From positions 128,960,001-129,024,000 of the forward strand of contig JBITNC010000001.1 of the NCBI GenBank assembly GCA_050084985.1: a stretch of DNA of 64,000 nt. Reading direction: 5' to 3'. The DNA is from Nageia nagi. Its lineage: Eukaryota > Pinophyta. The notes beneath the pieces were generated by a model. That model saw only the letters and a list, made by a program, of their open reading frames with translations, ran no database searches and had not been told where the DNA came from. Positions 1 through 10,449 of the stretch are shown one piece after another. How positions within the stretch are numbered: the stretch's first letter is position 1; each line of letters opens with the position of its first letter. The position numbers were made by a program, and so were the translations under genes.

Positions 1-37
1 TATCAATGATTCTTGGGTGATTACAATATCCTCTACC

Positions 38-140
38 GAGGCTATGGATGCCTGACTGGCAGTAGAGCAAGGTTGTAGTGGGATCGAGGGGTTAATCCTC
101 ATCAGGGCTATGGACGCCTATCTGGCAATGGGGCATACCT
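38..140. repeat. Two-copy short direct repeat
   Basis: Two similar stretches of about 35 bases, near 38-75 and 104-140, share the core GGCTATGGA(T/C)GCCT followed by CTGGCA(G/A)T. They are spaced by about 66 bases. Function unknown; this may be the end of a tandem array that continues left of the window. Confidence 0.5.
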
Positions 141-659
141 TACGAGTGGCAACATGTCCATATTGGTTAGTGACCTTCTTTCCTATGGACCTCTGTATGT
201 TTTATATGGATGAACTAGCTTATATATTTTATGCTCTTGTGACATTTAGTTTGAGATTGTCTAGAGATAGAAATAAACATCATTGCACACACATGAGTCT
301 ATGATAATTTTGAGAACATCATGACTTTGTTTTATATCATCTAAAGAAGGAAAAATCTAATGGTGATTGGTTAATATGGTCAACTTGAATATTATGATCA
401 TTACATTTCTTCATCATCCCATGCCCCATCCCATACTATTTATTATTACATAGTAATTAATATTACACTTATATTTATCAATGCCTTGATGAGTTGATTA
501 GTTTATCTCTCTAAATACTCAATACATCCTATGTCTATTCATTTGTGATACTATTTTCATATTAACATCCACCACCACCCCATACACATTATACTATACC
601 AACTTTCATATTTTATTATCCAACATCCATATATTTTCTAATCTATCTTTATCGATTGT

Positions 660-1022
660 TAAATTGGAGGTGCTTCCATATTATTTGAGAAAAAGAGCGA
701 GTAATTGCTCCCCCCATTAATATGGGAGTCAACATTGTTGTTGTTAAAACCTTTTGCTTCTATTCTTATCTACAAGTTTAAGCAAGAAATTGCCCCTAGA
801 ACATTGTTAAATTTTATAGCTTCCATTATTCTTTGGGATCGAGAATAAGAAATTATTCTCCCCATTGAATTGGAAGTCAATTTTCTTTTCCTATCATATC
901 CCATCCATTTCAACCCCTTAGAACATCGTTAAAAAGCTTCCATCATTCCTTGGGATTGAGAGTAAGAAATTGCTCTTCCCTTTGAATTGGAAGTCGATGT
1001 TCTTCTTCCCCTTCCATTCATT
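660..1022. repeat. Three-copy diverged tandem repeat
   Basis: Three copies align from the word GCTTCCAT at about 672, 819 and 936, giving periods of about 147 and 117 bases. Each contains a run like AGAAATTGCTC followed by CCCC, then a word like GAATTGGAAGTC. The last two copies are closer to each other and share a leading CCCCTAGAACAT-like word at 793 and 914. Noncoding. Confidence 0.6.
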
Positions 1023-1714
1023 ATCATCTACCCATAAATTGAATGTGTGTTACATCTTGTTCCATATCCTTTGTACATGTTATCATAAAATAAAAAGTAT
1101 TAGTAACCAAATATGGTAAATGATACAATCTAATACTGCAATTTTTCAAATCATTATCCTTAAATTTGAAGATATTTAAGAATATCAAAATCAACATTTA
1201 AAAAATAAAAATACAATAATAATCTCATACGTCTTTGATGGGATAATTGCTATCATCATATTCCTCATCATGAATCTTTGATGATATCAAATTATAAACA
1301 ATTCCATCCTGAAATCTTTGGTGGGGCAATTATAGTTATTTTATTCATCATAAGTACTTGATTAGGTATATCGATATAAAATCAATAAAAATATAAAATA
1401 CAAAAAAAAAATCAAAATCAACATTGATGATTGAAATAACAATAAAACTAATAACAATAATCGAAGCACTTATTCAATCTTGAGATACACCATCAATGTG
1501 TGGCACATCAAAGTAAGTTTATAATTAAAGTTTAATAATCATGATTTTAAGTTTCTTAAGAATGAATAATAAAATATATAATATATATCATCTATCATTA
1601 TGTCGATCTTTGTAGCAAACTTGATTTTGTATCACCATCTCGATAAATAAGGTAGAATGCATTTGTCTTGTTTTCAAGTCTTATTCAACAAAAAACCCCA
1701 ATCATGGAAAAACA

Positions 1715-4250
1715 TGTTTCTAATGATTTTTGCAAGAAATGATCATGAAACCCATTCTGTTGGGGCAAATATCAGAATTATCAAACATTAAAATGTTATC
1801 TACTTTGAAAGGACTCCACGTCACATACATGCTAATGGCAAAGAGCCTATGGAATAAAGTGTTCCATGAAATAGCATATGTAGGCAATCATGAGTACCTA
1901 GTAAGGTGTAGAACTTGTTTTCAAAATACTTTGATTGCAAAAATTCAAAAATTTTATGTTTGATCATAATTTGGGGCAACTACGATTGTCCATGACCCAA
2001 AGCAAATCATTTGCCTCTACCATCAACCAACAAAATCAAGATTTAAAATATTCATACATAAGTTGATAAACTCAAGTGTATGAGTCTTGACTTAACCACT
2101 TACCAACCTCAAGTATATTATCACCTACTTATGAGTCTAGTGGTATTTGTATAAGTCTACAATGATAACATATTAGTTTGTTTGTATCTTCTTAAGATAC
2201 ATGACTATGTTTGCTCATCACATCATGCCAAAAAAAAAAAATGTTTGCAGTTAAAAAATAAATAAATAACAAAAAGGTCCTACAACTAGGTAAAATGGAG
2301 CTAATCATGAAAGAAACACCAACCATCTACAATAATAAAACATCTCATCATTATCGCTATGTTACAACATTTACAAAAGCATGAGTGGGGCACTGAGTAA
2401 TCCATTATATAGTAAATGTATCCATGACAACAATGCAAGATGAAAATCATGTATCACATATGCATTTACGTTTATGAAAAAATCATATGTGATTACCACA
2501 AGTGTCAACCATTCATCATATTCATACATCACATATATGTACTCATGGGAATAAGTCAAAACATGAAGAAGATAACCAAATAAACATGCAAACTTGATCA
2601 TAAACAATTTCATCATGAATCCTTGATAGGACAAACACCATTTATTGTTTATGATCTTACAATGAATCATGAACTTCCTAGTTCAAATCATATGTCATGT
2701 TATGCATGTTTAGTTATCACTTATTGTTATACATATTTAGGAAACCCTAGTCATCAAAAAATATGATTCCAATGATTTTTTGTAAAACCTATTCTTCTAG
2801 AGTAATAACATAATAATCAAAATTCAAATCAGTGCACACAAAGGGGACTTCATGTCATATACCTAACTCGGCTCCATACATTCCCTTGGGATAAATACAA
2901 GACACCCATGTAATAATATATGGAAACAAGCCTTTAGTACCTATTTGGTGTACAACCAATGTGTGTTCAAAATACTTCAATTGCAAAGCTCAAGAAATCA
3001 TACTTGGATAATTAGGGTAAATACAATTTCCCATGACCTAAAATCAAACCTTATGTTCACCTATAAATGATTGAAACAATAAGGTTAGAATCATTCATAC
3101 ATTCATCTTACTTGTTCACTAGCTAATATGTATTAGTTTTTTGAATAGTCTATCATCATCATCACTGACATCATTAGTCAGTTCAAAAAGGGCCATAATG
3201 CTAAGATCAACACCACAATCAAAGTAAGCCCACGATCACATAGTTAGACCATGGTTACATCTCTCTTAAAATGTTCCCAAATTAAGTGCAAAACATTGTT
3301 AATTACAAAATCAAAAGTTATATGTCTACTCACGGTTAAGGTAATTAAGATTGCCTATAACCTAAAATAAGATATTTATGCTCAATATGATTCTAAAAGA
3401 CTTATGCAAAAGATCATCATGAAACCCATTCTACTGGGTCAAAAGAAGAGAAAAATGAAAGATGACTTGTATATACAAAACAAGCTTCCTATCACATACT
3501 CGCTTCGATATGCAGAGACAAACTAGAGTCTTGTCATGTAACTACCATAAATAGCACATAGTATGGAGATAAACACAAGTGAAGTTTTGATATACAATAT
3601 CACTATCTTAAAATTGTATACATCAAATAAGCTTACCATCACATACTCGCTTCGGTATTGAGAGACAAACTAGAGTCTTGTCATGCAACTACCATAAACA
3701 GCACACAGTATGGAGATTGACACAAGTGTAGTTTTGACGTATTACAATATCATTTTCAAAATGTATCAATTGCAAAAGTTAAAAAATCATATTCAATCAT
3801 GGCAAGGACTATCCTCATGACAACACCAGATGATGAAATATATATATATATAATAAGTTTTGATTCAGAGAAGCTATAATTATATCGTACTAAAAGATCT
3901 TAAGCTTTATAAAAAAAAGAGATTTTGATGATATTTCTTAAAAATATCGTTAACATTTACAAATATCAAAGAAGATAAAATGTGATGTACCATTGTTACA
4001 GGAGATCATCTTGAAACCCTATTATTGGGACAAAGGACAACACCATCAAAACTCATATACTAAAGAAAATTTATACGGTACATGTGTGCTTAGACATGCA
4101 AAATGATATAATAGAAATGTCATGCAACTGTCACACAAACTCAACACATCGTCATACCGAAAATAGTCACTTTTGAAGTATATTCAAATTTGTTTTCAAA
4201 ACTACATCAAATGTTAAAAGAAAACACATTTTATCATAATTTGATAAATC
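1715..4250. repeat. Four dispersed, diverged copies of a unit of about 300 bases
   Basis: Related units start near 1715, 2745, 3390 and 3990. Most carry GAAACCCATTCT or a variant, then a GGGGCAAA-like or GGGACAAA-like word, then text about catacatgct / catatacct, and TTCAAAATAC(T) with ATTGCAAA. Units 1 and 2 also share a downstream block ending CCATGACC(C/T)AAA. Unit 3 contains its own internal duplication. The repeated GGGGCAAA word resembles the purine tract before the LTR at 4394, so the units may derive from duplication around that tract. Confidence 0.5.
3478..3735. repeat. Tandem duplication of about 125 bases
   Basis: Two adjacent copies, beginning near 3480 and 3607, share CAAGCTT or AAGCTTACC, then ATCACATACTCGCTTCG, GAGACAAACTAGAGTCTTG, CATG(T/C)AACTACCATAAA and CACA(T/C)AGTATGGAGAT. 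They are clearly more alike than the other repeats in this segment, so this duplication is younger. Confidence 0.75.
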
Positions 4251-4380
4251 AAAATTTTGATTCATCTAAGAAATTGAGTCAAAACTTATATCATAAAAAA
4301 GTAATAATAAACAATCAAGCAACAAAGCTTCTCATTCTATATTTTTGAAATCATCAATCATATTTTCGGTTGATAATTCA

Positions 4381-4393
4381 AAAAGGGGCAAAA
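4381..4393 (+). other. Polypurine tract before an LTR
   Basis: The sequence AAAAGGGGCAAAA directly precedes TGTAGACACC. A purine run abutting a TG is the usual primer site for plus-strand synthesis at the 3' LTR of a Ty3/gypsy element. It supports reading 4394 onward as an LTR of a plus-strand element. Confidence 0.6.
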
Positions 4394-5555
4394 TGTAGAC
4401 ACCTAAAAATGTCCCTTTTTAACTAGTAAACATTGAAATAATCATAACTCTTTTTGAAAATATAAAATAGGTTTAAAAACCATATTATTGGATAGCTCTC
4501 ATCGAGTACATGCAAAACGAGTGGTCACATGACCCCTTTTCGATAAAATTTGACTATTTGGCGATCATTTTAATATTGTTATAAAAATTGTAAACCAATC
4601 GCCAGCGACCCAAAACAATCACCGACATTTTAGGATGATCATCGGTGTCCGCCTAGTAATCGATGGTGACTCTGTAACAACCAAATAGAAATCAAAAATA
4701 GTAAAATAAAGTTGTAACATCTCATTCTTCCAAGATGTTGTGGATAGAGGGGGTCAATTACGACCTGCGGTGGCATTTGATTCCAACCTCCCTTGCTATG
4801 ATAAGCTTTGACTCCCCCTTACCAGCCTTGGAAAATCTCACCCAAAAATCTATAAATACAAGCCAAAACAAAGCAAAAGGGGACCCATTTTGGAGTAAGG
4901 AAATGTTGCTATGATTTTGATAGAATGTTACTGTGATTTTCGATAGAATGTTGCTGTGATTTTGATAGTATAAAGATGCCTATGTTCTATGAATTATTTA
5001 CTTCTCTTTCAGTTATTGAATAATTATTCTATGTTGCATGATTAATATGTGAATAGGTATGGTGTGATACTTTTTCTTTTAGTGTGTTTGCAGGGTCCAA
5101 AGACATTAAAGATAGAACAAAGAATGTTGAAGCATGGCTGGTGCACTCTCTTTAGATAAAAGGATCAGAATTCAACCCAAAATATTAGATTTAAATCATT
5201 ATTATAAAGATCATCTTATGTAGGGCATAAGATCTCTGTAAAAGACTCCCAAAAGCTATTATAAAATTCAAAAAGTAATATATTTGTTCACACAACTATT
5301 GAGGTCTTCATGGAGAATAATAAAATCAGTATTTTGTTTTAAATCTGATTTGTCTTTGTCTGTGCACAAGGTTGTTTTTCATGATCACAATATTGAACCT
5401 CTTACCTATCCAACACTTAGGGACTAGTTAGCTCAAATGAGTTGGTACTCCAATTTAGTAGGATTTAGTTTCCTCTCATACACATAATAGAGAAACAACC
5501 CCAAAACCAGTACCAAACATGGTGAGATGTTAATTGATCACTTAATTTATCAATC
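4394..5555 (+). repeat. LTR of a Ty3/gypsy element, 3' boundary uncertain
   Basis: Begins TGTAGACACC right after a purine tract. A TATA box (TATAAATA, 4851) lies about 460 bases in, as expected for a U3 promoter. No second copy exists in the window, so the end cannot be fixed. The stated end is the point just before a sequence at 5562 that resembles an initiator-methionine tRNA primer site (TGGTATCAAAAGG). If that is real, purine tract, LTR and primer site sit in a row, which fits tandem elements sharing one LTR. Confidence 0.45.
4851..4858 (+). promoter_or_regulatory. TATA box of the 4394 LTR
   Basis: TATAAATA inside the LTR, followed by a purine-rich leader. A TATA element at this depth in a plant LTR usually marks the retrotransposon promoter. 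No experimental start site is implied. Confidence 0.5.
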
Positions 5556-5579
5556 CAGGGTTGGTATCAAAAGGCTCTA

Positions 5580-6948
5580 TACAATTAAGACTCTATTTTA
5601 TATCTATGGTTTCCTAAATCACACTTGCAGAAATAATAAATTTAAATAATTATGAAAGCATAAAATAACTTGCAAGAATTAACATGAAAATAAAACCTAA
5701 TACACAAACTAGCAATTGCATAAACCTGAGAAACATAACATGAATGATATATGAAATTTTAACAATAATAATAAATAAATAACATACATAAAAGAAATTA
5801 AAAATAAATGGTAAAACCTAACAATGAAGCTAGTTAGATTTCATTAGCAAATTCCCCAAGAAAAGACTCAAAAGATTGAAAAGAAGCTCAAGTTATTATT
5901 CCTTAAATGCTTATAATTCCATCATACATTAGAAATGTTTGTTGTTATCTTTATTCTATCCAACTAAACTTACTAACTAAATAACTAACTCCTTCTCAAT
6001 CATTGAAAAGTATTATTTATTCTAATGTATTTACAACAGACTACTGAATTCCCTCAATCTCATCTTATCAAAGGAATCTTATATTGGTGTACAAGTACAA
6101 CTATATTCTATTAATAGTAATCAATTTTAACAACTTCTAGTAAGTTTAGTGCTTGAAATTATCAACATATTGATATATCCCTTATCTATAGTGGAAAGAT
6201 TCAAATTCAACTTTATTCTTTAGTAATACAGTTTCTATTTTGACCCAACTTTCAGTAACTATCAAATCTAAAACACAAAATTATAGAGGTCATAACTCCT
6301 TCATTATTTGGTTTTTTTTCAAAACTATAAAAATATATAAGTACCCATTTTTGCAAGGAATGTATCCTCCAAATCTTCATCATTCTGAAGCTCATCTTAT
6401 TCAGACACATGATAATTATGAAGTATCAATGATTTTGAAGCTTCATCCCAATTCTAAAACTCTTAGATTCTCAAAGGATTCTAAAGTATGAACTATTCTA
6501 GAATTTTGAAGCTTCATTGATCAAGCTTGATTCTAGGATTGCACTTCTCTGAAGTTGATTACAATTCTTATGCTAGTAGTAATTAGGTACTAGACATGAT
6601 TTTGGAGCTATGTTTGAATAATATTGAGATATGACTTTTTTCCCCTTTCATTGCTCTTACAAAGGCACAAAGCATTAAATTTTCACATAAATGTACAATA
6701 TTAGTAAATAAAAAATATGACATCTTAATCTATTTAGACTAATCAAACACATTTAAATATACAATCCTATTACTAGAGCATCTCTTATGGCATTTAAGTA
6801 AAGTTATTTTTATGTCAAAATGAGATCATTATTTGGTCTCATCATTATCTTGGAGCATAGGATGCAAGAAGAGATAAATAGATAAAAGTATAAGAAAGTA
6901 ATTAAATAGTCACAAATTGTATCACCTTAACTACCAATCCTAGCCAAA
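5580..6948. other. Unassigned AT-rich DNA left of element 1
   Basis: No recognisable domain on either strand. The open frame at 6240-6491 (83 codons) resembles no family I know and includes repeated words such as GAAGCT(C/T)CATC, so it is treated as chance. This DNA was continuous with 24345 onward before element 1 inserted. Confidence 0.4.
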
Positions 6949-6953
6949 TATAA
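6949..6953. repeat. Target-site duplication of element 1, left copy
   Basis: TATAA directly before the LTR at 6954, matched by TATAA at 24340-24344 directly after the distal LTR. A 5-base duplication is the normal footprint of an LTR-retrotransposon integrase. Confidence 0.9.
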
Positions 6954-7683
6954 TGTTATAACTAAAATAATAATTATCACAGTTATTTATAGAATAATTA
7001 AATTCTTCAATCTACTAAAATAATAGGAAAATTGATGATGTGAAAGATGAAAAATATCAACTTGACCTTAACCTATAAAAACTAGATTAATGGAAGATAC
7101 AAACCTATCCTTTACCTATGATGACAAATGGAGGCAAGATTCAACTAAAAGATGATGAATGATAAGCTTTCTTGAAATACAAAACTACCAATTTGGCCTC
7201 AACCCAATGATAGTGCCAAAAACCTAGTGATAGCATTTGGCTACTTTTTTAGAATGCCTCATCTTCAAGATTGATGTCTTTATCCCACCGTAAATGCATC
7301 AAATCTTGATCGTAAAGAAATGAAAGGTCACAAGAATGCAAAGCTCATTGTATAACAAATCTATTTATGATAAGCAATGTTTAGAAATACTAGTCAAGAT
7401 TGACATAAGTATATTGCCACTTATCAAGGATTCAGTATTATGTCATGTCATGTTATATCTTCGATCATGCACAACCCCTCCACCTTTATAGGCAATAGAT
7501 CTAGTGCTAAGGCTCCTCCTTAGGCTTTTATTATAATACCAAGATTACCTGTTACCACAAAATATAAAGGTAGATGAGAGTGCATATGGAAAAAGGTATT
7601 TATTTAATAAATTAAATAAATAATTTCAAATATCTAAAAATGTTTTTTAATTAAATCAAAATTCCTTTTTAAGTGTTAATACA
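6954..7683 (-). repeat. 3' LTR of element 1
   Basis: Plus-strand reading starts TGTTATAAC and ends TTAATACA. It aligns along its length with 23613-24339, including the shared stretches around ATCAACTTGACCTTAACCTA and GGCTCCTCCTTAGGCTTT. By eye the two copies differ at well over one site in ten, so the insertion is old. Confidence 0.9.
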
Positions 7684-7698
7684 TGCCCCAATTTGAAT
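7684..7698 (-). other. Polypurine tract of element 1
   Basis: On the minus strand TTCAAATTGGGGCA immediately precedes the LTR start TGTATTAAC. This is the expected plus-strand primer site and confirms the minus orientation. Confidence 0.7.
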
Positions 7699-7699
7699 A

Positions 7700-8790
7700 T
7701 GTTTTGATGCTTTTGAGACAAAAGATAAGCAAGAAAATACTTCTTGAAAAGTTGTGATATATTGGAAGCTTTAGATGCCTCAATTTTTACTTATGTTATG
7801 CCCCCTCTTTGACTTGGTTTCAAGATGATGGAACTCTCATCATAGGAGCAATCCAAGTAAAAGAAAAAGGTTCTTGAAAAGAACTTAAACAAGAAACATT
7901 TTTTCCAATATATCTTAAATATAAACATTTGATCATTATGATATAGAAAGAATGATAAGTGATAAGAAAGCAAACTTATCCTTAGTGACTTACCCACCAA
8001 GATAAATATGATAAGAAATTTAGATTAATGAGCTTGGTTTCCCCAAGCCACTATGTTGCCATGGATTTTAATATGAATGGGCCTTCCTTACAAAGGTACC
8101 AAATAATAAGATTGGCCCTTCTTTAAAAAGGCATTAAATGATAAGAATAATCAACTTAGTTTCCTAAGACATCATGTTTCTATCAATTTGTTGATAAAAG
8201 TGCCCCTTTCTTACAAATGAGGCCAATGATATGAACAAAATATGAAATACAAATTTGATATGTTTTAATAAGAATTATCGATAAGCAAATTTTTATGAAA
8301 ATGGTATGAAAGTAAAGGAATGAACTACCTTTTTCATTAATTTATCATGATATAGAAATGATGATAAGTTTTTGAACTTTTTTGTTAAACAAAATCCAAT
8401 GTTGTCACTAGGAATGCAATGATGTCACTAGTCTATAAGCTCATATCCCTAAATGTTATTATGAAACAATAAAGATATACAATAATTTTATGAAAAAGGT
8501 TATATGTAAATTTTTTCATATGAATAACATTGATTCAATTGCATTATTCTTTATTATCAATTGAAAATAATTTATATGTACCTTTTTCATAATTTGTAAT
8601 GACAATGTAAGGACATATCCAATTAGGATCAAACTTACCTCTATTTTCATTTTCCAGGGCCTTAGTGTTGGCAAGGTTTTCTTTTAAGACTAAGCTACCA
8701 ACTTTGAACTATTTAGGCTTGATATTTTTGCTATAGTCTCTTTGGATTCTAGAATGGTAAACATGAATATGTTAAAGAGAATTAACCCAT
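7700..8790 (-). other. 3' untranslated part of element 1
   Basis: About 1.1 kb between the end of integrase and the 3' LTR. It holds AT-rich sequence with repeated words such as CCTTTTTCATAA and CTTACAAA(G/T)G but no coding domain. The open frame at 7791-8000 has no recognisable homology. Confidence 0.5.
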
Positions 8791-9860
8791 TTTTAATCTA
8801 GGACCTCTAGTTGGGCTAATATAGCTTTTCTTATATCCTCATCAAGAATGAGACCATCTAGTAACACACAAAGAGACAAGATCTCTAGCTTAAGGGGAAC
8901 TACAACTTCATCATCATACATCAAGGAGAAATAAGTTTCCCCTATGGAATTTCTTATACTTGTTCTATAGGCCCACAAAGTATAAGGAAGTTTTTCATGT
9001 GAATATATACCATGTTTTGCAACAATTTAGATAGGATACTCTTAATGACCTGGTTAGAAGCTTCGGCTTGACCATTACCTTGGGGGTAATATGGGTTAGA
9101 GAAATTTTGTTCAATATGATATTTAGCATAAAATTCTTTAAATTCATTACTTTAAAGCTAATTCTCTTATCTATGAATAATTTATAAGGAACACCATATC
9201 TAGAAATGAAAAACTCAATAATAAATTCAACAATGTTACCTCCTTTTCTAGACTTAATGGGTATAGCCTCCACCCATTTTGTAAAATATTCTATAGCTAT
9301 AATGATAAATGTATGGATATTTCTTGAAAAAAGGTTAATTTTACCAATAAAATCAAGTACCCAAATAGAAAAAAGGTTAAGGAAATGCAATAGAATGTAA
9401 AGCATGAGGAGGACAAGGTTAAAGTCTAGCATTCTTTTGACATTGGTCACATTTCTTGATATTTAATTCATAATATTCAAGTATAGTAGACCAATAATAA
9501 CCTAGTCTAACCAACTTTTGATAAACAAATTTATCATTAAAGTGTCCACCATGTTCACCATCATGAGCTAGATGAAGGGCCATATTTACTTCACATCTCA
9601 TTAAATATATAAGAAGAACACCATCAAAATATCTATACAATAAATCACCTAAAATGACATACTTAGTAGAGAGCCTTTTTAAATCTAATCCTAGCATTAT
9701 GATCAAAGGAAATAGGAATAACACCATATTTAAAATAATTAAAAACATCTTGATACCATTCACATGCATTGATATAAGTAATAGAAAAATAATGATCTTA
9801 AATGAAATATTCAATATCAAAATCATGGGAAGGCTTACCAATATTTTTGATTGTGAGAAT
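8700..9860 (-). pseudogene. Integrase of element 1, broken by frameshifts
   Basis: Reading on the minus strand, the zinc-binding part shows HDGEHGGHF, then GYYW and KKCDQCQ near 9450-9610, an HHCC arrangement. The catalytic core follows at about 9000-9400 with WVLDFIGKI, EYFTKWVEAIP and RYGVPYK. The C-terminal part at 8793-8978 has YRTSIRNSIG and a stretch like LMYDDEVVVPL, the usual RTS...TPF.L.YG.E region. The domains lie in several frames and the DDE core is damaged, so the enzyme is dead. Canonical role: inserts the element cDNA into the genome. Confidence 0.85.
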
Positions 9861-9978
9861 GGTCTCTTCATCCTCTATGGAAATATGAGCAAGGAAGAGA
9901 CACTAGCCATAGCATCAGCATACTTATTTTTATCTCTTGGAATGTTATTAATTTTATACTCATTAAAGAAGACAAGGA
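9861..9978 (-). pseudogene. Second RNase H of element 1, C-terminal piece
   Basis: The minus-strand reading gives FFNEYKINNIPRDKN followed by ADAMASVSSL, the end of an archaeal-type RNase H with its final N..AD motif. It is the continuation of 18743-19080; the copia element separates the two parts. The last five bases, 9974-9978 (AAGGA), are the copia target-site duplication. Confidence 0.8.
9974..9978. repeat. Target-site duplication of the copia element, left copy
   Basis: AAGGA before the LTR start at 9979, matched exactly by AAGGA at 18738-18742 after the distal LTR. Confidence 0.93.
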
Positions 9979-10432
9979 TGTTGGAATGTATAATGCATTA
10001 TTGTAAAGGTTTTATAATAATCTCCTATGTAAGTTCACTAATACTTAAGGGTATCATTTGATACCTTATGTATTCAAGTGAATATGATAATGTAACTTGT
10101 CCTACACTCCATGTCATGAGCATGCCCCTTGGGTAAAAGGATGTGCATGTCATGCTTTTGTACATTGGATAAAAGGTTGATCCAAAGAGGGATTGTGGAG
10201 TAAAGTTATGCTATAGAATAGAAGTGTAGGAGATAAGATTAGGATGATTGTAAGAGAGTTGTATTTGTGATTGAAGTAAAGATCTAGTTAGTGGATGTAC
10301 TCCTAGTTGGAGGAACCATTTACATCTTGTGTTATATTTGTGATATTGCTTTGTGTGATAGTTAGATGTTATTGTGAGCTTTCAAAAGATCTTGGTTGTT
10401 TAGGAATTGTCTTGTTAGTGTTAGTTCCTTCA
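9979..10432 (+). repeat. 5' LTR of the copia element, lacking its TATA region
   Basis: Aligns with 18238-18737 except for a gap of about 46 bases at 10194/10195. The missing part corresponds to about 18453-18499 and contains the only TATA box of this LTR family seen here. The remaining sequence includes the promoter-downstream part and ends CTTCA. Confidence 0.92.
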
Positions 10433-10435
10433 AAT

Positions 10436-10449
10436 TGGTATCAGAGCTC
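10436..10449 (+). other. Primer binding site of the copia element
   Basis: TGGTATCAGAGCTC starts three bases after the LTR end. TGGTATCAGAGC is the standard complement to the 3' end of plant initiator-methionine tRNA used by many copia elements. Confidence 0.92.

Larger units (their letters stand above)
1..4380. repeat. Repeat-rich noncoding segment, probably the 3' internal part of an LTR retrotransposon
   Basis: No protein family is recognisable on either strand; the short open frames here look random. The segment is built from old, diverged repeats (listed separately) and ends in a purine tract just before an LTR start at 4394. Long, repeat-bearing noncoding stretches between pol and the 3' LTR are known in Tat-lineage Ty3/gypsy elements, so this is inferred to be such a region, with its coding part lying left of the window. 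The assignment to one element is inference. Confidence 0.4.

Noticed and set aside
6240-6491. Open frame of 83 codons
   Set aside because: No family resemblance; contains local repeated words and lies in otherwise noncoding DNA.
9206-10061. Plus-strand open frames opposite the integrase of element 1
   Set aside because: They are shadows of the minus-strand integrase; no independent motifs. The second one also crosses the copia boundary.
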